A DNA stretch of 64,000 bases. Source: Lytechinus variegatus (Eukaryota > Echinodermata > Echinoidea > Temnopleuroida > Toxopneustidae). This document shows positions 42,201-45,970 of the stretch, piece by piece (positions within the stretch are counted from its first letter, which is position 1; each line of letters begins with the position of its first letter). The position numbers were made by a program, and so were the translations under genes. The stretch spans positions 8,540,501 to 8,604,500 of the forward strand of contig NC_054758.1 of NCBI RefSeq assembly GCF_018143015.1, read 5' to 3'. The notes below the pieces were generated by a model, which saw only the letters and a list, made by a program, of their open reading frames with translations, was not told the origin of the DNA and searched no databases.

Positions 42201-45126
42201 GTGGTGTTAAAACTGACACCAATTGGTGTTAATAGAGGACCACACCCAGAGGTGTTAGAATTACACCCTAGAGATTGAACAGAACACCAAAGAGAGTAAA
42301 TGTAACAACCAAAGGTGTTGTAATAACACCTATAGGTGTAAAACTAACACCACCAATTTAAGACCGGTGTAAAATAATTTGTGTGGTCCTCTATGTACAC
42401 CAGTTAACACCACAGTTTTTGCTGTGTAGAAAATACATGTATATTACCAAATCTTTGTTGAAAATTGATGAATCAAAATGGCTGTTTCGTCCTGGAATTT
42501 GGACAAATCACATATTTGCAATTTTCGTCAGCTCTGAAACTTAGGGCGAAACTGCTTCCCGGTTCATCAATCTTCGATATAAACCCCGGGCTGTTCATTG
42601 CCATATGACGTCATTTCAATACATTCACTGTGTTCTTGAAAGCGTCGTGTGTCTTCGGAGCGGAAACTCCCCCATGTAATCCATTATCACAATTTTATAC
42701 ACTCCTTTACAGAGTTGCGCTCAATACTGGTTTGACAATAGCGTTACAACCTTTGGATCTGTCTCTGTAACCACGCTGTCAGTCTGTGAAAGAGAAGGGT
42801 TCATTATCAGAGAGCTTCAAGCAACTCGGGACAACTCACAGGTAACTACCGACGAGAACGTCATTATTCTTTATATACATAAGCAGTAATGAAGTAGTAA
42901 CTACAATACTCAATAGGCTTTATTAATGAAAACGAAAGCGTACACTCAGATTTTTCAAACTAATCTAGAAGTTTGTTCAAATATAAACCACTGTTGGAAA
43001 ATTGCATTAGAAATTGACATACTAAAGCTTTTCGACATGCACTCATCGGAGTAAAATCGCATGACTTAACATTACGCCAGAACAAAGCAATATGATGGAT
43101 CTAAAGAGACGTTATTCGAGCTGTCAGTTTGTTTTATGTTATCTTCCGATTTTACAGGACCAAACATTTAATTCACCGTTAGTTTAAAGGAAAGGGCGTG
43201 GAAAATGAATTGGATTTTTTGAACCAATAGTTGGTCAGCTCATAATTTTTCAACTTTTTGGTTAGTTACAAGAAATTCCAGGAGTGTTCCCAGATTTCCC
43301 AGTAATTCACATAAGTACATAGTAAGATTCATAAGACTTGACTTCAATAATATAGGACAAAGGACGCTTATGTATGATCTAAATTTGAATAAGTGCTTTA
43401 TAAATATTTGAATCTGAAGGTTTGTCACGTTGTGAAGCAGTACCAGTTCCTGGAGTGGCCAACTAAAGCAAAACAACAGAGAGACCGTGCCAAGAGTCTC
43501 CTTGATTTCATTGGAGAGGTTGAGGATTCTTTCAGCGACATTTCAGAGGAGTTTCCGGTCGTTGTTCACTGTCTGTAAGTTCACAATCTTGGTCATCACA
43601 TTTATTGCAATTTGTTCTATTGTTAGGAACAAATTTACATTCATATCCCATTGGGTAAGGGTAACGAATAATGGGTGACGTTGAAAAGCTCTCTGGAATG
43701 ATGTAACAGGATGTAAGGTCTAATCCTCATCGCAAGTGAGACTCAAGATCATTAATGCGCATAATTACAAAATTCTTTCAGTTTACTGGACCAAAATAAA
43801 GATATCAATTGTTTTCCATCTCTGCCATCCCAAGTACAAACATAATCAAAAGCTGGTAGGGTTTACCGGACGAGTCATCTGTAACATCGCCATTTTTGTT
43901 TTCTTTTTTTAAGTTTGGCAGTAACTGCGCCCTATTCTTCGACCTATAATCTACAAACTTTAGTCAATTAAGAGTACCTTGAAGTTTGGGTCACATCTTT
44001 ATGTGGTCTTTGACGGGGATCTCCACACTTGCTACAGAAACAAAACAATGAAGTATCCTGAAAAACTGCTGTGAAATCCCTCGTAATGCAACTAATTTCT
44101 AATAACTACTTGATGTTTCTATTGTATATTTAAATTCATGTTCAAGGAACGGTGTTGGTCGAACTGGTGTCTTCTGTACAACTCTAGAGTGCATTAAGCA
44201 GTTGAACACAGAGGACGCGGTTGATATATTTCAAATGGTCAAGATGCTCCGGAATGAGAGGACGCACTTTGTACAAACGGAGGTAATTGATTATCATGAC
44301 ATGGGCGTCAGCGCAAAGAACCTTATTTTGTTCATAGGGGTACATCTGTCGTTGCGCCCCCCCAAAAAAAAAAAAAATAATAATAATAATAAAATAAATA
44401 AATAAATAATGTTTATCTGCACTGACGGCCATGTATCAGGGGAGCGTTTTGTGAAAGGTCCTGTCGAATGTTTTATAAAACAAGAGATTGGTTTTATCTG
44501 AAAGATTTTATACAAACATAGAGTGCTTCTCAGTCAATCAAAATCAAGAAAAGTTAACAGATCTGACTTGTTTGACAAAAATATCGATAAACCATTTTAA
44601 TAATGCACCCGAATTCAAAAGACCTACTTGTAAAATGAGCAATGATATAAAAATACAATAATTTCAAATCGCAACTCCCCTATTGGCATTGATTACTAAT
44701 GATACTTGTAATGCCACGCACTTTCCATCTTAATTGCTCAAGGAGTTTCAGAGCAAATTTAAAATAGATTTTTCCATTATCTAACTTTTTTATTGTTGTG
44801 GAAAATAGGAAGAATACACTTTCATCCACGAGTTGATCAATGAATACCTACATGAAAATGACTACGAGCAGCTACCTGTACCGGTAGAGGATGACGAACA
44901 CACGTACGGGAACGTGGAGTCTACCGCAGCCCCGGATGTGACGGGCGAGGGCGTGTATGAGATTGCAAGCATCCAAGATGGCGCCGGGAACAGGCCCGTG
45001 TCGTATCGTAACCTTGCAGGAATAGATGGCAGGCAGAGTGTTGCTGCTGCAGAGCAAACGAGCACTGAGGAACGAACAGCTCAACCACCGAGAGACGATG
45101 TCTATGAAAATGTGAATTACCGGTAA
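158..45126 (+). CDS. Receptor protein tyrosine phosphatase with C-type lectin and Tie-like ectodomain (5'-partial, 29 exons)
   Basis: Spliced from exons 158-277, 1532-1665, 2587-2898, 10401-10682, 11292-11426, 11805-11954, 12524-12655, 16637-16807, 17280-17399, 17897-18187, 18814-19242, 19460-19571, 30337-30404, 31353-31618, 32292-32379, 33971-34047, 34236-34272, 34868-34965, 35938-36057, 36896-37044, 38285-38420, 38794-38949, 39818-39917, 40242-40315, 41118-41243, 42713-42841, 43420-43574, 44147-44282 and 44809-45126. All introns are GT-AG and phases agree except exon 1/2. Residues below count from the window start, total about 1,539. Order: CTLD 1-84, Ig 85-189, Ig 190-283, EGF x5 284-519, Ig 520-616, FN3 617-759, TM about 770-792, juxtamembrane to 890, D1 890-1190, D2 1215-1440, tail to 1539. 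Family knowledge: such proteins are single-pass surface receptors that dephosphorylate phosphotyrosine. The ligand is unknown; the lectin and Tie-like modules suggest glycan or secreted-factor binding. The signal peptide and start codon lie before the window. Confidence 0.9.
345..427. repeat. TAG trinucleotide microsatellite
   Basis: Interrupted (tag)n/(gta)n with a few other triplets. The open frames over it on both strands are low-complexity and not genes. Confidence 0.85.
1108..1365 (+). mobile_element. tRNA-derived SINE
   Basis: The head has a Pol III box-B-like stretch (gggctcgaatcc) about 40 nt after an A-box-like gattagtctacaga. The body (ccatggcgtaatttcctcc ... aggaatttattccttaaaa) recurs at 25745-26046 and 27625-27892 on the other strand, and the tail ends in (att)n after gcgctatataa. 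Confidence 0.75.
1532..1665 (+). CDS. Exon 2: C-terminal half of C-type lectin domain
   Basis: The acceptor is aacatgcag and the donor gaag|gtaggt. The frame gives YSLWIGMNPDNYEGYEHCVE, then GWND..C....LRFVCEKP, the classic CTLD ending with the WND motif, the second and third disulfide cysteines and C-E-K-P. A canonical EPN or QPD sugar-selecting triplet is not clear; NPDN occupies that place, so sugar specificity cannot be read off. It ends in phase 1, matching the Ig exon that follows. Confidence 0.8.
1666..2586. other. Intron 2: AT-rich, poly-C/poly-A and TA/TG microsatellite
   Basis: Mostly AT-rich. Around 2328-2420 a C9 A10 (ta)n block is followed by atgtatgtat/atacatgcatac repeats. Nothing coding was recognised. 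Confidence 0.6.
2587..2898 (+). CDS. Exon 3: Ig-like domain 1
   Basis: A symmetric 1-1 phase exon of 312 nt between ctctgcag and aca|gtacgt. It holds one Ig fold: first Cys in F-S-C-V, second in V-G-V-Y-K-C with the usual G-x-Y-x-C spacing of about 65 residues. Low similarity to any one Ig subclass can be judged by eye; its place directly before a second Ig and Tie-like EGFs suggests the first Ig of a Tie-type ectodomain. Confidence 0.8.
2930..7212 (-). pseudogene. Decayed non-LTR retrotransposon (CR1/L2-like LINE), endonuclease and reverse transcriptase
   Basis: Read on the minus strand. 7100-6176 encodes an apurinic endonuclease domain (N-S-R-S-L-L-N-N, T-E-T-W-F, G-I-F-V-N-N, L-L-G-D-Y-N-I, S-D-H-L-P). 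6197-5970 is the inter-domain part. 5532-4999 is reverse transcriptase with A-F-D-T-V-D-H, V-P-Q-G-S-I-L-G-P-L and F-A-D-D-T. The C-terminal part (R-A-x-R-I..., then N-A-K-D-F-H-L-P) continues at about 3420-2977. Several frame breaks are present and 3464-4789 is an inserted element, so it is dead. It sits antisense in intron 3 of the phosphatase gene. Confidence 0.9.
3464..4789. mobile_element. Long-TIR DNA element with TA duplication (Tc1/mariner-like), inside the LINE
   Basis: Begins TACAGTGCGTATAAAAAAA and ends in its inverted counterpart TTTTTTTATACGTACTGTA. The inverted repeats run about 290-300 bp each (to about 3760 and from about 4490), roughly 85 percent alike by eye. TA sits on each side (3462-3463 and 4790-4791). 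The LINE resumes in the same order on either side. No transposase was recognised in the 0.7 kb between the arms, so it is non-autonomous. Confidence 0.8.
7213..9450. mobile_element. 2.2-kb element with about 280-bp terminal inverted repeats, inserted in LINE
   Basis: Ends are AGTCCGGCAGCCCAGGAGG and its inverse. Arms 7213-7490 and about 9175-9450 are over 90 percent alike by eye. The interior has two diverged direct copies of a 190-bp stretch (near 8757 and 8950, each with atcagytacatataaag). The flanks 7191-7212 and 9452-9474 are near-copies of each other (aagtaga.att.aatagaa.at). No transposase was recognised; family unknown. Confidence 0.8.
9451..10060 (-). other. Possible upstream remnant of the LINE
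   Basis: A 104-codon minus frame at 10026-9712 (LRKRNVL ... FVGGECDDK) is unassigned. Its place just upstream of the interrupted LINE suggests a 5' part of it, but the link is not proved. Confidence 0.35.
10310..10357. repeat. 48-bp palindrome (CACTGT...ACAGTG)
   Basis: Near-perfect inverted repeat centred on gtgctaaattagcac with outer ends CACTGT/ACAGTG, about 45 nt upstream of the exon 4 acceptor. It may be a minimal MITE. Confidence 0.65.
10401..10682 (+). CDS. Exon 4: Ig-like domain 2
   Basis: 282 nt, phase 1-1, from tttctag to agtg|gtaagt. The sequence reads as an Ig-type sandwich (YSGDDITLSV ... GEIRW ... D-A-D-V-Y-G) but lacks the usual Cys pair: the position after D-x-Y is Gly, not Cys. 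It is an Ig fold without the core disulfide, as in some Tie and titin-type Ig modules. The acceptor is weak in pyrimidines, but frame and phase fit both neighbours. Confidence 0.75.
11292..11426 (+). CDS. Exon 5: EGF-like domain 1 (Tie type)
   Basis: 135 nt, phase 1-1. It encodes DCPRG-W...CDRLCDNCYNGG-ICHPQSGTC-ICPPGFMGKNC. The run C-I-C-P-P-G-F-M-G is, from memory, the same as in the first EGF of vertebrate TIE2, and the spacing of eight cysteines is of the Tie/laminin sort. Extracellular. Confidence 0.9.
11805..11954 (+). CDS. Exon 6: EGF-like domain 2 (Tie type)
   Basis: 150 nt, phase 1-1. It encodes ACGEHQFGWEC ... ICLPDPYGCDC ... GYTGIYC. The CLPDPYGC core is a hallmark of the second EGF of Tie receptors as I recall it, and is not typical of generic EGF repeats. 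This is the strongest single clue to Tie ancestry of the ectodomain. Confidence 0.9.
12524..12655 (+). CDS. Exon 7: EGF-like domain 3 (Tie type)
   Basis: 132 nt, phase 1-1, from tttacag to caag|gtttgt. The translation has C-T-P-G-K-F-G-V-D-C, C-H-C, C-D-A-F-T-G-S-C and G-W-S-G-E-G-C, the x-PGxxGxxC ... GWxGxxC pattern of Tie EGF 3. The donor (gtttgt) is slightly weak but keeps the phase. Confidence 0.88.
13310..13390 (+). repeat. tRNA-like / SINE head fragment
   Basis: The stretch tagctcaattggttgagagc matches a Pol III A box as in tRNA D-arms, followed by a tRNA-like body. It then runs straight into ATT repeats, as SINE tails do. No intact tRNA cloverleaf was confirmed. Confidence 0.45.
13395..14620. 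repeat. 1.2-kb ATT/ATC/CTT microsatellite tract
   Basis: Almost wholly (att)n, (atc)n and (ctt)n with small unique islands; a 60-bp block around 13720-13780 recurs at about 14005-14070 (atgatcataggaca.. then ttattattgtaattaaaataattcctt). The long open frames here are low-complexity artefacts. Confidence 0.9.
14819..16562. other. Intron 7: unassigned
   Basis: Unique-looking sequence. 15290-15740 is oddly rich in ctag/tctag and taggcct words. 16085-16160 has an inverted pair tatgcccgt...acgggcata. No coding exon recognised. Confidence 0.45.
16563..16636 (+). repeat. SINE tail fragment supplying the exon 8 acceptor
   Basis: aagcgctatataaagca followed by attattatcatc mirrors the 3' tail of the SINE at 1108-1365 (gcgctatataagcat ... 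attattatt). It abuts cag|TTCC of exon 8. Confidence 0.55.
16637..16807 (+). CDS. Exon 8: EGF-like domain 4
   Basis: 171 nt, phase 1-1. It encodes VCPVGYYGINC-TEFCNC ... C ... GFC ... GQCEIGF ... DRCAT, an EGF/laminin-like module with a longer tail. The intron side of its acceptor is SINE-tail-like sequence (gcgctatataaa...attattatcatcacag), so the splice acceptor may come from an inserted SINE. Confidence 0.85.
17280..17399 (+). CDS. Exon 9: EGF-like domain 5
   Basis: 120 nt, phase 1-1. It encodes GCFESCSKTCHC ... TCDESGSCTSC-HPRWSGDNC. The acceptor must be the first of two overlapping cag sites (atcttgcag); the second would break the frame. This is the last EGF before the membrane-proximal Ig and FN3. 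Confidence 0.85.
17400..18813. other. Introns 9 and 10: no recognised elements
   Basis: Two introns on either side of the Ig exon; AT-rich with no clear repeats or open frames of note. Confidence 0.5.
17897..18187 (+). CDS. Exon 10: Ig-like domain 3
   Basis: 291 nt, phase 1-1. An Ig module: I-I-S-C-T-F ... about 50 residues ... T-I-Y-C-F-V, with N-S-T and N-F-T glycosylation sequons. An Ig between the EGF block and FN3 is the Tie arrangement. Confidence 0.82.
18814..19242 (+). CDS. Exon 11: fibronectin type III domain with basic, furin-like insert
   Basis: 429 nt, phase 1-1. FN3 hallmarks are present: L-V-I-A-W-D-S-W, G-P-V-I-G-Y-K-V-Y, L-D-D-G-Q-S-Y-L-I-Q-I-S-A-V and the terminal S-V-T-T-R-E. 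An insert of about 40 residues between strands C' and E is rich in Arg and Lys (ESSRRRRED, then PSRKKRQGD). RKKR at 19086-19097 fits the R-x-K/R-R proprotein convertase consensus. Cleavage in a membrane-proximal FN3 is known for LAR- and PTPmu-class receptors; cleavage here is inferred. Confidence 0.88.
19460..19571 (+). CDS. Exon 12: transmembrane helix
   Basis: Phase 1 in, phase 2 out. A short Pro/Ser stalk (EPPPGPSSTGA) runs into a glycine-rich then fully hydrophobic stretch (GGAVGGIIFIVLLIVIIIIV) and a stop-transfer LRWRR. The orientation is outside to inside. The next coding exon is 10.8 kb away but joins in matching phase. Confidence 0.92.
19806..21442. mobile_element. Giant foldback palindrome, about 790-bp arms
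   Basis: atgacgtcactgtctgtacg at the left returns as its complement at the right end, and the arms match almost throughout (for example ccgcgcgggccaaattgaatt, ctatataaaaatatagtaac, cctgttgtgaaggaaaacg). The centre is near 20624 between ctcgccttggctgag and its inverse. It lies in the intron just after the transmembrane exon. It has no gene; best read as a foldback or non-autonomous TIR element. Confidence 0.88.
21656..21935. mobile_element. 280-bp hAT-like MITE with 8-bp duplication
   Basis: Inverted ends GGGCGGAAATCCC / GAGATTTCCGCCC. TTTGACCA occurs on both sides (21648-21655 and 21936-21943). The inside has repeated gtccccctac words. Confidence 0.75.
22240..22438 (-). mobile_element. SINE, 3' part (split by the next element)
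   Basis: Matches the body of the SINE at 48800-49098 (caaagcgcttc, cccggtcactgg, aagtgtggattgacgcctt). The other part resumes at 25629-25717; removing the insert and one CGACG restores the expected gcctt...gacgctaggcc. Confidence 0.82.
23724..23888 (+). other. Open frame after an acceptor-like site, unassigned
   Basis: Inside the RSS-like element, tattccacag is followed by an open frame of about 54 codons to TAA with normal-looking composition (VQQAQPLPPDVQ ... TKDIMVVEITERDS). It could be the last exon of a lost transposon gene or a captured host exon. I do not recognise it. Confidence 0.3.
24151..25284. mobile_element. piggyBac-like non-autonomous element (TTAA flanks)
   Basis: TTAA at 24147-24150 and 25285-25288 flank ends CCCTAAATAGACTGG and CTTTTTAGGG. 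Both ends continue with ggggctgattcagcccc. Nested in the RSS-like element. A diverged relative of its right half (cacgttttgagt.., gcatgcactt, ..tacccaggg) is seen at about 26575-26900. Confidence 0.7.
25629..25717 (-). mobile_element. SINE, tRNA-like 5' part
   Basis: On the minus strand: TGGCCTAGCGGTTCC (A box) and GTTCGAGTCC (B box). Together with 22240-22438 it forms one SINE broken by the RSS-like element. Confidence 0.8.
25745..26046 (-). mobile_element. tRNA-derived SINE
   Basis: On the minus strand the B box gggttcgatccc is followed by the same body as the SINE at 1108 (ccatgacgtgatttc, ggaatgtattccttga) and a tail with gcgctataaatatt. Confidence 0.75.
27005..27620. mobile_element. 616-bp foldback MITE with TTAA ends
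   Basis: TTAAAGGACAAGTCCACC and its inverse bound two arms of about 200 bp that match (gagccagttacatccaaatgagag; aaaatcggatgtaaaataagaaa). TTAA at both ends may be the target duplication. Confidence 0.8.
27625..27892 (-). mobile_element. tRNA-derived SINE inside the hAT element
   Basis: On the minus strand: tggcccagtggattagtc, tttgaaacagagggtcgtggg, a damaged B box (gtgcaaatccc), then ccatggcgtaatttcc. Same family as 1108-1365. Confidence 0.75.
28093..30053 (+). pseudogene. 5'-truncated CR1/L2-like LINE, reverse transcriptase
   Basis: 28115-29095 encodes a near-intact reverse transcriptase: V-I-P-L-F-K-K-G-D, Y-R-P-I-S-L-L, L-D-F-S-K-A-F-D-T-I-N-H-D, V-P-Q-G-S-L-L-G-P-L, F-A-D-D-T, K-T-N-Y-M-L-F, and F-L-G-V-T-V-D. 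A frameshift near 29100-29160 moves to a second frame ending at 29501 (WNSLHNDLRNS, FKRKLKSFL). The 5' half with the endonuclease is missing and the 3' UTR ends near aaatgaaataaatgac. More open and so younger than the 3-7 kb LINE. Confidence 0.88.
30337..30404 (+). CDS. Exon 13: cytoplasmic juxtamembrane segment
   Basis: 68 nt, phase 2 in, 1 out, from ttttttctag to acag|gtatgt. It encodes (R)RKPRPKPVSYSYDNDYIGG, basic then tyrosine-rich, typical of a juxtamembrane region. There is no alternative hydrophobic segment of real length before it, so it depends on exon 12 for membrane anchoring. Confidence 0.82.
30405..31352. other. Intron 13: unassigned
   Basis: AT-rich, no recognised repeats or exons. 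Confidence 0.5.
31353..31618 (+). CDS. Exon 14: juxtamembrane linker and start of PTP D1
   Basis: 266 nt, phase 1 in, 0 out. A Ser/Thr/Pro/Lys-rich linker with three KST repeats leads into PIPISQFATLVQ ... MFYEEFH, the alpha-1' helix and E-E-F entry of receptor PTP D1 domains. The donor is cat|gtaagt. Confidence 0.87.
31619..33970. other. Introns 14-15: small tandem duplication, CT microsatellite
   Basis: Mostly unassigned. 33166-33305 has two diverged direct copies of a 75-bp unit (cgacgag..a.tttagcgacacgc, cccaagcg). 33860-33935 is a C/CT-rich tract ending near exon 16. Confidence 0.55.
32292..32379 (+). CDS. Exon 15: PTP D1, pTyr-recognition loop
   Basis: 88 nt, phase 0 in, 1 out. It ends with FEKNRYKNILP, the K-N-R-Y motif whose Tyr stacks on the substrate phosphotyrosine in active PTPs. 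Confidence 0.92.
33971..34047 (+). CDS. Exon 16: PTP D1 beta-sheet (YDSSRV...YFNASF)
   Basis: 77 nt, phase 1 in, 0 out. Y-D-S-S-R-V and H-Y-F-N-A-S-F are conserved PTP motifs 2-3. A CT microsatellite ends about 40 nt before the acceptor. Confidence 0.92.
34236..34272 (+). CDS. Exon 17: PTP D1 micro-exon (YIASQ)
   Basis: 37 nt only, between aacttccag and caag|gtaaag. It encodes SFGNEHAYIASQ, the Y-I-A-x-Q(G-P) motif completed by the next exon. Phase 0 in, 1 out. Too short for ordinary gene finders, but required by frame. Confidence 0.88.
34273..34867. other. Intron 17: fragment resembling 4080-4160
   Basis: 34620-34740 has tttgcttgctcgctaccctcgctcg, similar in style to gagcgagcgaagtgagc at 4125, probably old mobile DNA. 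Otherwise nothing. Confidence 0.4.
34868..34965 (+). CDS. Exon 18: PTP D1 (GP...DFWRLVW)
   Basis: 98 nt, phase 1 in, 0 out. It completes Q-G-P and gives D-F-W-R-L-V-W-K-E and I-A-M-V-T-N-L-Q-E-G-N-K. The donor is gttggt, weaker than the others. Confidence 0.9.
34966..36895. other. Introns 18-19: degenerate ATTTGGTC minisatellite
   Basis: 35045-35330 is built of loose copies of a 12-18-nt word such as catttcgtctaat / ccaattgccactttg / catttggtctaat. The remainder is AT-rich and unassigned. Confidence 0.55.
35938..36057 (+). CDS. Exon 19: PTP D1 (KCRQYWP)
   Basis: 120 nt, phase 0-0. IKCRQYWPES is the K-C-x-x-Y-W-P motif of PTPs, followed by the strand leading to the WPD loop. Confidence 0.92.
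36896..37044 (+). CDS. Exon 20: PTP D1 WPD loop
   Basis: 149 nt, phase 0 in, 2 out. It encodes F-H-F-T-Q-W-P-D-K-A-V-P, so the general-acid Asp of the WPD loop is intact; the usual Gly of W-P-D-x-G-V-P is Ala. It ends in P-L-L-V-H-C, the start of the P-loop, which is split by the intron. Confidence 0.94.
37200..37905. repeat. Tandem repeat, about 190-bp unit, with MITE insert
   Basis: Three diverged units share cataactt.aaagtttatgga, acttggacataagagtaatc, agtatcactgaacatcctg, cacatgaccaaggtcaaagg and tcaatgaactttg. A 140-bp MITE (37502-37645) sits inside the second. Similar units occur in other marine invertebrates as I recall. Confidence 0.75.
37502..37645. mobile_element. MITE family A, copy 1
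   Basis: Ends ggggagcgtttcttgaaagg and gatgaaacgccccc, with ccaatcagaatcc in the middle. Relatives lie at 40782-40925, 44439-44600 and 51352-51495. Confidence 0.7.
38285..38420 (+). CDS. Exon 21: PTP D1 catalytic P-loop
   Basis: 136 nt, phase 2 in, 0 out. Joined to exon 20 it makes H-C-S-A-G-V-G-R-T-G, the full HCx5R(S/T) signature. It ends R-P-Y-M-V-Q-T-Q, the Q-loop completed by E-Q-Y in exon 22. D1 is therefore predicted to be catalytically competent. Confidence 0.95.
38794..38949 (+). CDS. Exon 22: end of D1 and D1-D2 linker
   Basis: 156 nt, phase 0-0. EQYKFVYIAVLEALL is the last helix of D1; the rest (ACYFESALMKLQ ... GKQFQ) is the linker into D2 found in tandem receptor PTPs. Confidence 0.92.
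39818..39917 (+). CDS. Exon 23: start of PTP D2
   Basis: 100 nt, phase 0 in, 1 out. N-R-S-K-S-R-Y-A-N-I-L-P parallels K-N-R-Y-K-N-I-L-P of D1; the N of KNRY is Ser here. Confidence 0.9.
40242..40315 (+). CDS. Exon 24: PTP D2 (NRV...DFINASF)
   Basis: 74 nt, phase 1 in, 0 out, equivalent to D1 exon 16. ERNRVILQS ... DFINASFV. The D2 exon cuts mirror those of D1, showing domain duplication with intron positions kept. Confidence 0.9.
40782..40925. mobile_element. MITE family A, copy 2
   Basis: Diverged: gagtttttcatgaacgga, tctgacagttaccata, cagatcggacaacttg, gttgatgaaacaccccc. Confidence 0.6.
41118..41243 (+). CDS. Exon 25: PTP D2 (FITTQ...DFWSMV)
   Basis: 126 nt, phase 0-0. YGFITTQMPMPNTVGDFWSM then I-I-V-M-L-N-D. 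In D1 the same region is split over exons 17 and 18. Confidence 0.9.
42186..42428. mobile_element. GGTGTT-rich MITE, copy 1
   Basis: Ends TACACTGTAAAAACTGTGG and CCACAGTTTTTGCTGTGTA. The interior repeats ggtgtta/taacacc many times in both directions. In intron 25. Confidence 0.85.
42713..42841 (+). CDS. Exon 26: PTP D2 (CAQYW)
   Basis: 129 nt, phase 0-0. S-C-A-Q-Y-W-F-D matches K-C-x-x-Y-W-P with the Pro changed to Phe, an early sign of D2 drift. Confidence 0.9.
42842..44146. other. Introns 26-27: unassigned
   Basis: No repeat or coding signal beyond exon 27 within it. Confidence 0.45.
43420..43574 (+). CDS. Exon 27: PTP D2 degenerate WPD loop
   Basis: 155 nt, phase 0 in, 2 out. Y-Q-F-L-E-W-P-T-K-A-K: the catalytic Asp is Thr. 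It ends V-V-V-H-C, keeping the P-loop start. The donor is gtct|gtaagt. Confidence 0.92.
44147..44282 (+). CDS. Exon 28: PTP D2 P-loop
   Basis: 136 nt, phase 2 in, 0 out. With exon 27 it gives H-C-L-N-G-V-G-R-T-G, so Cys and Arg stay but the loop Ala is Asn. The Q-loop, completed in exon 29, reads Q-T-E-E-E-Y, with the second Gln replaced by Glu. Together with WPT this predicts little or no D2 activity; a regulatory role is known for D2 domains in this family. Confidence 0.92.
44439..44600. mobile_element. MITE family A, copy 3
   Basis: ggggagcgttttgtgaaagg, cagtcaatcaaaatcaag, cagatctgacttg, atatcgataaacc. The right end is decayed. Intron 28. Confidence 0.6.
44809..45126 (+). CDS. Exon 29: end of D2 and tyrosine-rich tail, stop codon
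   Basis: 318 nt to TAA at 45124-45126. The last D2 helix (EEYTFIHELINEYL) is followed by a tail of about 88 residues with YEQL, YGNV (Tyr codon 44905), YEIA, YRNL (45004), YENV (45103) and a final NYR. Three of these are Y-x-N, the Grb2 SH2 consensus. PTPalpha carries one such site at its C-terminus in vertebrates. Confidence 0.93.
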   Translation, partial: EEYTFIHELINEYLHENDYEQLPVPVEDDEHTYGNVESTAAPDVTGEGVYEIASIQDGAGNRPVSYRNLAGIDGRQSVAAAEQTSTEERTAQPPRDDVYENVNYR

Positions 45127-45970
45127 TACTAAGAATATATATATCCGGTAGAAAACACCAACACCCTCTTGAAACACTTCCGTTTGTGTGTATTATAGTT
45201 TTCATTAAAATATGACTTGGAGTTGCAGAAACAGCTATATAAAATTGGCAATGTAAAAATGAAAGGCAAATATTCATAGCAACAGACACTACAATAGGCG
45301 TTCGCTTGAAGTTAAAAAAAAAAACATTTACTTTTGGAGGCTCATTAATCCAGGTTGTTATCCATAATTAGGTCGCATATACACGTATATTTTACAAGCT
45401 TTGTAGAGGTGCAATATCTAGTGTACCATTGTACGAGTTAATATAAGGAACTGTGCTGGTTCACAGCAATTAAATAGTATAATGATGTTTGTCTAAATAG
45501 GCGTACACATTCGTTTTTCTTTCTGATGATTGGAGACATAAGTCTGAAAGTGCCTGTCTGCCGTGTAAATAAGGTTTTTGAGCAACCATCTAAAGATATG
45601 AAGTCATTAGGCTATGCCCCATCAGAAAAGAATCGGCAAATGAAGCATTTATTGCCAAATACATATCTGATAAAATAGTATACTGCACTTAGTGGTTCTT
45701 GATTAAGGTTAAAGTTAACGAATCGATTATCTTTTGCCAGATTTTTATTAAAGACATCTTATTAAAATATATATAGAACATATGTGGACTTATTCTTATC
45801 AAGTATATGTTATAAGAAAATACAAGAAATAATAGGTTCATAAGTAACGATTTTAATTATGAGTGCGTGTGTGTCAGGGTGTGGGTGCGTGTGTGTATGT
45901 GCAGATATTGTCTCCTTATATAGTGCAGTATGGCTGTCTTTTGTGAATAAAACGTTCCATTACTCCTTGT
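45127..45970 (+). other. Probable 3' UTR of the receptor phosphatase
   Basis: AT-rich non-coding sequence after the stop. A polyadenylation signal AATAAA lies at 45946-45951, preceded by a GT-rich run (gtgtgtcagggtgtgggtgcg). The exact cleavage site cannot be seen. Confidence 0.5.
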
